Shown piece by piece: positions 1 through 4,995 of a DNA stretch of 5,111 nt. The translations under genes were made by a program, and so were the position numbers. Numbering within the stretch: the first letter of the stretch is position 1; each line of letters opens with the position of its first letter. Below the pieces are notes generated by a model. The model was not told the origin of the DNA, did not search any database, and saw nothing but the letters and a program-made list of their open reading frames with translations. Source of the DNA: a bacterium (lineage in GTDB: Bacteria; SM23-81; DAOVCL01); contig JAOZPP010000105.1 of NCBI GenBank assembly GCA_029932675.1, forward strand, positions 1 through 5,111, written 5' to 3'.

Positions 1-63
1 CCAAGGAGGGTTAAAATGAGGGACTAAATAAGGAGGGTCCTCTTAGAAAAAAAGGGTTGACGA

Positions 64-79
64 GCTTCTTTATAGAAGC
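64..79. repeat. Short perfect inverted repeat (6-bp stem, 4-nt loop)
   Basis: GCTTCT at 64-69 and AGAAGC at 74-79 are exact reverse complements around a TTAT loop. No T run follows on the plus strand. On the minus strand a run of seven T (positions 48-54 read in reverse) lies about ten bases past the stem, too far for a normal intrinsic terminator. It could be a weak minus-strand terminator, an operator-like site or chance. Confidence 0.3.
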
Positions 80-115
80 GAAATTTACGCCCAAATAAAT
101 GGAGGACGTAGCTAC

Positions 116-170
116 TCCCAGGTAAACGATCATACCGGATTCCACAAAAAGGGCCGAAGCCCTCCTGGGA
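116..170. other. Nested hairpin of unknown function
   Basis: TCCCAGG (116-122) is an exact reverse complement of CCTGGGA (164-170), a 7-bp closing stem. Inside it AGGGC (150-154) pairs with GCCCT (159-163) around a CGAA loop, leaving about 27 unpaired bases (123-149). A competing pairing exists: GGAG (101-104) can pair with CTCC (115-118), which would break the outer stem. That is the sort of alternative folding used by leader RNAs. However, no U tract follows and the structure lies upstream of the operon promoter. I do not recognise it as a known riboswitch or sRNA family. Confidence 0.35.
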
Positions 171-267
171 AATGGCAGAAAACCGTGAATAAAGGTTCCC
201 CCTCAGCCCTCACAAGGACTTTCAAACCAAATTCATCAATAAGCACAAACCACTACCAAAAAATCCC

Positions 268-295
268 TTGACTTATCTGCATCACTGGGTATAAT
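268..295 (+). promoter_or_regulatory. Sigma-70-type promoter of the lipoprotein operon
   Basis: A -35 box TTGACT (268-273; consensus TTGACA) and a perfect -10 box TATAAT (290-295) are separated by 16 bp, next to the optimal 17. Transcription should begin near 301-303, giving a leader of roughly 28 nt before the ATG at 331. This is the best promoter match in the window and probably drives 331-3841. It also settles the first gene's start, because a TTG codon at 295 that would extend the reading frame lies on the last base of the -10 box and could not be in the transcript. Confidence 0.8.
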
Positions 296-319
296 TGATC
301 ATTAGGGTCTTAAACCTTC

Positions 320-327
320 AGGAGGTG
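320..327 (+). promoter_or_regulatory. Strong Shine-Dalgarno site deciding the start of the first LPP20 gene
   Basis: AGGAGGTG (320-327) is a near-perfect anti-16S match, with 5 nt between GGAGG and the ATG at 331. Together with the promoter position it rules out the in-frame TTG at 295. Confidence 0.85.
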
Positions 328-330
328 AAG

Positions 331-897
331 ATGAAGCTCATACAGAAACTATGGCCCATTTTATTGGCCTTGGTGGGAATTGCCTTATCTGTTGGTTGCT
401 CCCACCATCCAAGGGTTAGTGAGGTCAAGGAGCCAGAGTGGGTACTCAAAGGATCAGGCGCCTTCCCCGCGGATGGGTCTTTCCACGGGGTAGGGATGGT
501 CTCTGGGGTAAAGAATAAGGCTTTAGCCATTACGGCAGCAGACAACAGAGCACGCGCGGAGATTGGCAAGGTCTTCGAGGTCTATACCGCCTCCTTGATG
601 AGGGATTATATGGCCTCCACCACGGCAGGCGATTTTTCCGCCACCTCCGAGGAGCAGCATATCGAACAGGCAGTGAAGACCTTCTCCTCAGCTACCCTAT
701 CCGGAGTGGTAATTGTGGACCATTGGACAGATCCGCGAGATGGAACCGTCTACTCCCTGGCTAAACTTGACCTTAACCATTTCCAGGCCAGCCTGGATAA
801 GATGAAGGAACTTAATGCAGAGGTGAGAGATTATGTACGGAGAAACGCTGAAAGAGCTTTCCAGAGGTTGTCTGCAGAGGAGAAGAAGAGGCGTTAA
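331..897 (+). CDS. LPP20-family outer-membrane lipoprotein (short form, 188 aa)
   Basis: The start at ATG 331 is chosen from the strong ribosome-binding site just upstream and the -10 box overlapping the alternative TTG. The protein has a signal peptide with basic residues at Lys2 and Lys6, a hydrophobic stretch at about 7-21 and a probable lipid-attachment Cys23 in LSVGC; Ser at -3 is atypical for a lipobox. The mature part looks like the LPP20 fold: a Pro-Glu-Trp segment at 35-37, GVG at 53-55, an alanine-rich helix at about 64-80 with the spaced-Ala pattern of the family, and a conserved strand region at about 125-147 (GVVIVDHW, then DGTVYSLAKLD). The tail from about 150 is a charged helix ending KKRR. 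Family members include Helicobacter Lpp20 and Vibrio FlgP; the role is likely periplasmic and structural, not enzymatic. It is first in a four-gene operon, and its last 65 bp overlap the next gene. Family assignment is confident, the precise role unknown. Confidence 0.8.
   Translation: MKLIQKLWPILLALVGIALSVGCSHHPRVSEVKEPEWVLKGSGAFPADGSFHGVGMVSGVKNKALAITAADNRARAEIGKVFEVYTASLMRDYMASTTAGDFSATSEEQHIEQAVKTFSSATLSGVVIVDHWTDPRDGTVYSLAKLDLNHFQASLDKMKELNAEVRDYVRRNAERAFQRLSAEEKKRR
820..826 (+). promoter_or_regulatory. Internal Shine-Dalgarno site for the LpoB-family gene
   Basis: GAGGTGA (820-826) lies inside the upstream LPP20 gene, 9 nt from GAGG to the ATG at 833. It supports the start that creates the 65-bp overlap. 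Without it the only other in-frame candidates before the signal peptide are rare CTG codons at 848 and 872. Confidence 0.5.
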
Positions 898-1492
898 CTG
901 GCCAGTAGGGCTCTTCCTCCTCTTCCCATTCCTCATCTGGGGATGTGGCACATCTCGCAAGGTTACCAGGATCGCGCCGGAGACCATAGTTGACCTCAGT
1001 GGCCGTTGGAATGACACCGACTCCCGTTTAGTTGCCGAGGAGATGATTAAGGATGTCCTTTCCCGCCCTTGGCTGGAGGATTTCGTCTCCCAAAAGGGGA
1101 AGAAGCCAGATGTGATCGTGGGTAAGATAAGGAACGAAAGCTATGAGCATATCAGTGTGGAGACATTTATCCAGGACCTGGCAAGGGCGCTCACCAACTC
1201 GGGAAAGGTAAACTTCGTCGCCGGGAAGTCCGAAAGGGAGCAGATCAGGGAGGAGAGGTTAGATCAAGCCCAGCATGCCTCCGAGGAGTCGGCCAAGAGG
1301 CCAGGACAGGAAGCGGGGGCCGACTTTATGCTCATCGGCACGATCAACTCCATCCTTGATGAATCCGGCGGCAAGAAGGTTGTCTCCTACCAGGTCGATC
1401 TGCAGCTTGTGGATATGGAGACAAACCGCAAGGTCTGGTTTGGGCAGAAGAAGATAAAGAAACTCCTCACCCGCAAGAGAGTTACCTTTTAA
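833..1492 (+). CDS. lpoB: LpoB-family lipoprotein, putative penicillin-binding protein activator (219 aa)
   Basis: In E. coli, LpoB is an outer-membrane lipoprotein that stimulates the bifunctional peptidoglycan synthase PBP1B; this protein has the family landmarks. They are LSGRWNDTDS at about 55-64, IRNESYEHIS at 99-108 followed by a helix with TFIQDLARAL, GADFMLIGTI at 162-171, and a C-terminal strand pair at about 185-208 (YQVDLQLVD, then VWFGQKKIKK). The signal peptide is preceded by about 22 extra residues including RRRRG, then a hydrophobic run and LIWGC, with Cys38 as the likely lipidated residue. Only about 16 residues separate Cys38 from the domain, whereas E. coli LpoB has a much longer flexible linker. 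The start overlaps the upstream gene by 65 bp, and the stop is 3 nt before the next start, so translational coupling is likely. The family is clear; whether the partner is a PBP is inferred. Confidence 0.8.
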   Translation: MYGETLKELSRGCLQRRRRGVNWPVGLFLLFPFLIWGCGTSRKVTRIAPETIVDLSGRWNDTDSRLVAEEMIKDVLSRPWLEDFVSQKGKKPDVIVGKIRNESYEHISVETFIQDLARALTNSGKVNFVAGKSEREQIREERLDQAQHASEESAKRPGQEAGADFMLIGTINSILDESGGKKVVSYQVDLQLVDMETNRKVWFGQKKIKKLLTRKRVTF

Positions 1493-1495
1493 GGG

Positions 1496-2818
1496 ATGAG
1501 CAGTTTAAGAGCGGCCCCTCTTCTCTTTCTCTTCCTCCTTCTGAACTGTGCCACCCCCCTCAGGCACTATCGCCTCATTGAACAAAAGATGGACAAGGGG
1601 GATTGGCTTGGTGCTGAAGGGGCGGTGGCCAAGAGTTGGGCCAAGGGATACGGGGAGAGAAATAGAGTTCTCTTCAATTTAGATAGGGGGTTGCTTCTCC
1701 ATTTTGGTGGGAAATTCCAGGAGAGCAACTCCTTTCTCTTTAGGGCAGAGGAAAGGATGGAAGAGCTTTATACCAAAAGAATTAGGGACGAGTCGGCTTC
1801 ACTTCTGATCAATGACAACCTCCTGCCCTATGAGGGAGAGGATTTTGAGAAGATCCTCACCAACTTCTTTGCCGCCATAAACTACCTTCAGCTAAGGGAC
1901 CTTGAGGATGCCCTGGTAGAGGCGAGGAAGATCGATCACAAGCTCTCCCTCTTAGGGGACAAATATAAAGGGAAAGGAAGGTACCACCAAGATGCCCTTG
2001 CCCAATACATCTCAGGCTTCATCTATGAGTTGATGGAAAGGTGGGATGACGCTTATATCTCTTATCACAAGGCCTTTGAAGCATATACAAGCCAACCTCA
2101 GATCTATCCCTTTCCATTTCCCTCTTTTCTGGCTCAGGATCTACTCAGGCTCTCTCAATATCTGGGAAGGGAGGATGAATTCAATCGACTTTCCGCTAAG
2201 TTTGGCTCCATAAGCTGGAAGAGCCAAAATGAGGAAAAAAAAGGAGGGAAAGTCCTCATCTTCGCCTTCTCTGGTCGAGGGCCAGTGAAGAAGGAGTTTA
2301 GCCTTACCGTAGAGAAAAAGGATAAAGAGGGGAATGGATATACATTCAAGCTTGCCCTTCCTCGTTTTGCCCCCCGCCCCTCTCAGATAGCTTCTACGGA
2401 AGTCGTCATTGATGGGAGGTCAGAGCCCTTGATCTTGGCTGAGGATATCGAGATAATCGCCCGTAAAGTTTTGGAGGATAGACTCCCCCTCATTGAGGCC
2501 AAAGCAACAGTTCGAGCCTTAGCTAAGGCTAAGGCGGACAAGGAGGCAAAGGAGAAGATGGGAAAGGGGGGAGTTAATCGATTATTAAAATTAGGTTTAG
2601 ATGAAGCGTTTAAGGCTTCGGAAAGAGCGGACCTGCGCTGCTGGAGAACTCTTCCGGCTAAGATCTATATAGGGCGACTCATTCTTGATCCTGGGCATCA
2701 CCAAGCGGAGTTGAGGTTCTCCTCTTCTGGGGGAGAAATCCTCCAGAAGATTACATTTCCGGAGTTCAATTTACAAAAGGGTGGTTATCAAGTATTAGAG
2801 GGTTATTGCCTGAAATAA
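1496..2818 (+). CDS. COG3014-type lipoprotein with TPR-like helical repeats (440 aa)
   Basis: This is a lipoprotein of the uncharacterised COG3014 type. The signal peptide has Arg5, a hydrophobic run at about 7-16 and Cys18 in LLLNC; Asn at -1 is unusual for a lipobox. Residues about 25-235 are helical and TPR-like, with LRDLEDALVEARKIDHKL near 133-150 and YELMERWDDAYISYHKAF near 177-193. A second part follows at about 251-440: a strand GKVLIFAFSGRGPVKKE at 251-267, LALPRFAPRPSQIAS at 286-300, a helix with EDIEIIARKVLEDRL at 316-330, and RCWRTLPAKIYIGRL near 381-395. These conserved blocks are how I recognise the family; its biochemical activity is unknown. No good SD lies at usable distance (AAGGG abuts the ATG), so coupling to the LpoB gene 3 nt upstream is likely. 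Neighbours suggest a scaffold role at the outer membrane. Confidence 0.78.
   Translation: MSSLRAAPLLFLFLLLNCATPLRHYRLIEQKMDKGDWLGAEGAVAKSWAKGYGERNRVLFNLDRGLLLHFGGKFQESNSFLFRAEERMEELYTKRIRDESASLLINDNLLPYEGEDFEKILTNFFAAINYLQLRDLEDALVEARKIDHKLSLLGDKYKGKGRYHQDALAQYISGFIYELMERWDDAYISYHKAFEAYTSQPQIYPFPFPSFLAQDLLRLSQYLGREDEFNRLSAKFGSISWKSQNEEKKGGKVLIFAFSGRGPVKKEFSLTVEKKDKEGNGYTFKLALPRFAPRPSQIASTEVVIDGRSEPLILAEDIEIIARKVLEDRLPLIEAKATVRALAKAKADKEAKEKMGKGGVNRLLKLGLDEAFKASERADLRCWRTLPAKIYIGRLILDPGHHQAELRFSSSGGEILQKITFPEFNLQKGGYQVLEGYCLK
2515..2530. repeat. 16-bp perfect palindrome inside the COG3014-type gene
   Basis: AGCCTTAGCTAAGGCT equals its own reverse complement. It lies in the stretch coding for the Ala-Leu-Ala-Lys-Ala helix around residues 341-345. 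The alternating Ala/Lys/Leu codons can generate it by chance, and I assign no function. Confidence 0.4.
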
Positions 2819-2823
2819 GGAGG
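2817..2823 (+). promoter_or_regulatory. Shine-Dalgarno site overlapping the stop codon of the preceding gene
   Basis: AAGGAGG (2817-2823) uses the last two bases of the upstream TAA stop and lies 4 nt before the ATG at 2828. A ribosome terminating on the COG3014-type gene would sit on this site, so the two genes are probably coupled. Confidence 0.75.
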
Positions 2824-2827
2824 GAAG

Positions 2828-3841
2828 ATGAGGATAGGTTTGAGAAACCTATTTTTGTTCCTTTTCTTTATTGGATTGGGTTGCGGAACAACCCAACCAA
2901 AAGGTTCTGAACCTCCATCCTGGATTGGCGGCTCCTCCCCCCAATACCCCCCCAGTTTCTATCTCACTGCCGTAGGGGAGGGAGAGACCGCCAAGGATGC
3001 GGAGGCCAGTGCCTATGCGGGTATCTCTAAGATATTTAGGGTGGAGGTAAAGTCGCAGGAGGAGAGCAGGGAGAAATACGTCCAGAGAAACACCCTCGTA
3101 AAGGAACAAAAGTTCACAATGAAATCCTCCACCGATCTCTCCACTCAGAAGGTGCTCAGCCAGGTGAGGATAGACCAGGTATACCAGCACCCCCAATCGG
3201 GAAGGTGGTACGCCCTTGCCGTTCTGGATAGGGATCAAGTGGGAACCTCTCTGCGGGAGAAGATCATAGGCTTAGATCAAGAGATCGAAGGGCTTCTGGC
3301 CACCAAAGCGGTGGGCAAACTCCCGCGGATAAGAATCCTGAAAAAGGCTATGGATAAATTGAACCTCCGGGAGGCCTTAAACTCCGACCTGAGGGTGGTT
3401 GACCCCCAGGGGAAGGGGTTAGAACCGGGGTATGACCAAAGGGGGGTGGTTCGGAGGTTTGATGAGGAGTTGAGGGGGATATCCATCCAGGTGAACATAG
3501 AAGGGGATTATGGGGAGGAACTATCTGCGGCCTTGACTGAATCGTTGGTGGGGCAAGGCCTTTCAGTGGCCCCCCAGGGGAAACCAGAGGATATCCTCGT
3601 CAAGGGAGGACTCCAGTGGGAGAAAAGCGGATTTTCTGACCAGAAGTGGAAGTTCGTCCGCTGGATCCTTAAGCTTGAGGTCTGGGATAAGCTCAACGAC
3701 CAGCTTATCACCTCTTTAACCCAGGAGGGAAGGGAAGGACATCTCACCTACCAGGAGGCAAAGAGGAGGGCCCTGCGCACGATAAAGGCCGATCACCTTA
3801 AAAAACTCAGTCAGGAGATAATCGATTACATCTTGAAGTAA
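2828..3841 (+). CDS. LPP20-family lipoprotein with an extra C-terminal LpoB/FlgO-like domain (337 aa)
   Basis: The signal peptide has Arg2 and Arg6, a phenylalanine/leucine-rich core at about 8-17 and a likely lipidated Cys19 in GLGC, with Gly instead of an aliphatic residue at -3. Residues about 29-140 match the LPP20 layout and parallel the first gene of the operon: PPSW at 29-32, LTAVGEG at 46-52, an alanine-rich helix at 58-66 (AEASAYAGI), and a paired-strand region near 112-135 (SGRWYALAVLD). A charged helical linker spans about 140-215. The C-terminal region at about 217-337 looks like a second alpha/beta domain (GISIQVNIEG, an LSAALTESL helix, DILVKGGLQ, then a WILKLEVWDKLNDQLI strand pair), resembling in pattern the LpoB/FlgO/CsgG-like fold. 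That second assignment is inference from pattern only. It ends the operon and is much longer than the first LPP20 protein, so it may combine two roles split elsewhere in the cluster. Confidence 0.75.
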   Translation: MRIGLRNLFLFLFFIGLGCGTTQPKGSEPPSWIGGSSPQYPPSFYLTAVGEGETAKDAEASAYAGISKIFRVEVKSQEESREKYVQRNTLVKEQKFTMKSSTDLSTQKVLSQVRIDQVYQHPQSGRWYALAVLDRDQVGTSLREKIIGLDQEIEGLLATKAVGKLPRIRILKKAMDKLNLREALNSDLRVVDPQGKGLEPGYDQRGVVRRFDEELRGISIQVNIEGDYGEELSAALTESLVGQGLSVAPQGKPEDILVKGGLQWEKSGFSDQKWKFVRWILKLEVWDKLNDQLITSLTQEGREGHLTYQEAKRRALRTIKADHLKKLSQEIIDYILK

Positions 3842-3844
3842 ACC

Positions 3845-3860
3845 TTGAGAAAATTCTCAA
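3845..3860. repeat. Weak inverted repeat just after the operon's last stop codon
   Basis: TTGAGAA (3845-3851) and TTCTCAA (3854-3860) are exact reverse complements with only AA between them, so a real hairpin would use about five pairs. It starts 3 nt after the operon's final stop. No T run follows, so it is not a standard intrinsic terminator. It might stabilise the mRNA 3' end or bind a dimeric regulator of the next gene. Confidence 0.3.
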
Positions 3861-3937
3861 ATTCAACCCCACACCGATGCTATATCAGCAAACCCACCAA
3901 ATGTAAGGACGCAACTTTTCGATGAGGTAAGATTGAC

Positions 3938-3943
3938 GGAGGT
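3938..3943 (+). promoter_or_regulatory. Shine-Dalgarno site for the transglutaminase-like gene
   Basis: GGAGGT (3938-3943) lies 8 nt (from GGAGG) before the ATG at 3951, fixing that start. I found no convincing -35/-10 pair in the 109-bp gap upstream: TATATC at 3881 has no box at proper distance. Separate transcription of this gene is therefore not shown. Confidence 0.75.
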
Positions 3944-3950
3944 TTAAAAA

Positions 3951-4817
3951 ATGACTTTAATAAAAAGATCTACTGGTGGATGGACAATTATTGTTTTATT
4001 ACTTCTCCTTATACTCTTCGAGGGTTGTCCATTTTTTAAGTCCCCTTCTGTGCTCGAATGGGATAATAACCCGCAGAGCCTTAACATAACCATGTTAATG
4101 GATAATCCGAATGATTCTGGTATGGTGGAACTACGAACGAAATACCGGCTTGAAGAAGTCGTTTCAGGTTCTAAGGATGATTATGAAAAACTGAGAAAAT
4201 TAGTCAAATGGACCCATGACCAATGGAAACAAAGTGGCTCTAATATGCCATCGCGCTCCGATCCTCTGACCATACTAAAGGAAGCATCTGAGGGAGAGAG
4301 GTTTAGGTGTGTTGAATATGCCATTGTGGTTGCCGCATGTGCCCGATCCCTTGGTATGCCCTCTCGTGTCCTTGCTTTAAAACGGGAAGATGTGGAAACC
4401 GCTAGTTCTAATGCAGGACATGTTGTTGCTGAAGTATGGCTTAATCAGTTTAATAAATGGGTGTTTGCTGACGCCCAATTTGATGCCATACCTGAGATTA
4501 ACGGAGTACCGCTTAATGCAGTGGAATTTCAAGAGACTCTCGCCCAGAATAAACCAGGATTAAAGATTCGGTCTAACTCTAAGGGGCTCCACATTTGGTA
4601 CTATAAGAACTGGATTAGCCCCTATCTCTATTATTTTGATTTTAGAATTGACCAGAGATTCTTCATAGATCAGTCGGAGAGAAAGTCGGGTATGATCATG
4701 CTTGTTCCTAAAGGTGCTAAAAATCCAAAAGTTTTCCAGAAGAAGTACCCAATTAGGGATTGCACATACATATCTAACCCGGAGACGTTCTATCAACCCC
4801 CGATCTGGGGCCAGTAA
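3951..4817 (+). CDS. Membrane-anchored or lipid-anchored transglutaminase-like protein (288 aa)
   Basis: The N-terminus has basic residues at Lys5 and Arg6, a strongly hydrophobic stretch at about 11-23 and LFEGC with Cys26. That could be a lipobox, though Glu at -2 and Phe at -3 are poor, so an uncleaved signal anchor is the alternative. Either way the protein is exported. The core is a transglutaminase-like fold: a helix at about 78-92 (YEKLRKLVKWTHDQW), the catalytic Cys120 in RFRCVEYA, His157 in NAGHVVAEVW and Asp174 in WVFADAQFD, the expected Cys-His-Asp order and spacing. The last ~90 residues, rich in Tyr and Trp, match nothing I recognise. Such bacterial domains act as peptidases, cross-linkers or amidases, and the substrate here is unknown. 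Hand counts on sample lines give 33-48% G+C here versus 53-57% in the preceding LPP20 gene, hinting at a different history. Function is known only at fold level. Confidence 0.75.
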   Translation: MTLIKRSTGGWTIIVLLLLLILFEGCPFFKSPSVLEWDNNPQSLNITMLMDNPNDSGMVELRTKYRLEEVVSGSKDDYEKLRKLVKWTHDQWKQSGSNMPSRSDPLTILKEASEGERFRCVEYAIVVAACARSLGMPSRVLALKREDVETASSNAGHVVAEVWLNQFNKWVFADAQFDAIPEINGVPLNAVEFQETLAQNKPGLKIRSNSKGLHIWYYKNWISPYLYYFDFRIDQRFFIDQSERKSGMIMLVPKGAKNPKVFQKKYPIRDCTYISNPETFYQPPIWGQ

Positions 4818-4864
4818 GCCCATCCATAAACATTGTGGTTAATTATAGTAGGTTTGCAAAGGAG

Positions 4865-4995
4865 ACACCTTTTGTAGCCCATTCTAAGTCGCCATTTAAG
4901 GACTTTTCTTGAACCAAACATCGCTCAGTAATGCAAACAACGAAACGTTAATTAATGCCTAATTATGGTATAACAAAAGGGGTTGCAAAAGGTGT
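4865..4995. mobile_element. Possible small mobile-element remnant bounded by imperfect inverted repeats
   Basis: Positions 4865-4885 and 4975-4995 are inverted repeats matching at 17 of 21 bases. The outermost ten are perfect: ACACCTTTTG at 4865-4874 and CAAAAGGTGT at 4986-4995. The pair encloses about 131 bp with no ORF of note, the size and form of a MITE or an insertion-sequence relic with its transposase gene lost. AAAGGA occurs at 4858-4863 and again at 5000-5005, close outside the arms. Its distances from the arms are unequal (1 and 4 nt), so it is at best a weak candidate for a target duplication. ABC-exporter homology begins about 10 nt beyond the right arm. I cannot name an IS family. 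A large RNA hairpin is the alternative. Confidence 0.4.

Larger units (their letters stand above)
1..267. other. Gene-free upstream region with hairpin-forming sequence
   Basis: I see no convincing gene here. All three plus-strand frames close within the first 27 bases: TAA at 25-27, TGA at 17-19 and TAA at 12-14. An upstream gene could end there, but nothing identifies it. An SD-like AAGGAGGG at 3-10 precedes an ATG at 16, which opens only a three-codon ORF. The stretch holds two perfect hairpins, at 64-79 and 116-170, given separately. No tRNA, no riboswitch class known to me and no CRISPR-like repeat is recognisable. Most of it lies upstream of the operon promoter, so it would belong to that operon's transcript only if another promoter further upstream is active. 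Confidence 0.6.

Noticed and set aside
150-163. GC-rich AGGGC-CGAA-GCCCT hairpin as an intrinsic terminator of an upstream gene.
   Set aside because: It is followed by CCTGGGAAATGG with no T tract. On the opposite strand the flanking TTTTT precedes rather than follows a coding region that could be terminated, and no minus-strand gene is present to need it.
11-202. Minus-strand open frame of about 63 codons with a hydrophobic stretch (…ALFVESGMIVYLG…) and an ATG at 133.
   Set aside because: It has no properly spaced ribosome-binding site and the ATG-initiated part is only 40 residues. A second minus-strand frame is also open over part of the region, and I recognise no family. It overlaps the hairpin region and is best treated as chance.
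295-330. TTG at 295 as start of the first LPP20 gene, adding 12 residues.
   Set aside because: The codon begins on the last base of a perfect -10 box and would lie upstream of the transcription start. ATG 331 has an ideal Shine-Dalgarno site and opens a proper signal peptide.
2849-3238. Long minus-strand open frame of 129 codons opposite the second LPP20 gene.
   Set aside because: It lies wholly antisense to a gene with a clear family, a signal peptide and a strong Shine-Dalgarno site, and its product resembles no known domain. It is a shadow frame produced by the codon composition.
3862-3886. TTCAAC (3862-3867) with TATATC (3881-3886) as a promoter for the transglutaminase-like gene.
   Set aside because: The spacer is only 13 bp and both boxes are poor matches.
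4886-4910. AAGTC (4886-4890) and GACTT (4901-4905) as a hairpin followed by T-rich sequence, a possible terminator of the transglutaminase-like gene.
   Set aside because: The stem has only five pairs, mostly A/T at the base, with a 10-nt loop, and the T run is part of the stem and interrupted by C. It would be too weak for a confident terminator.
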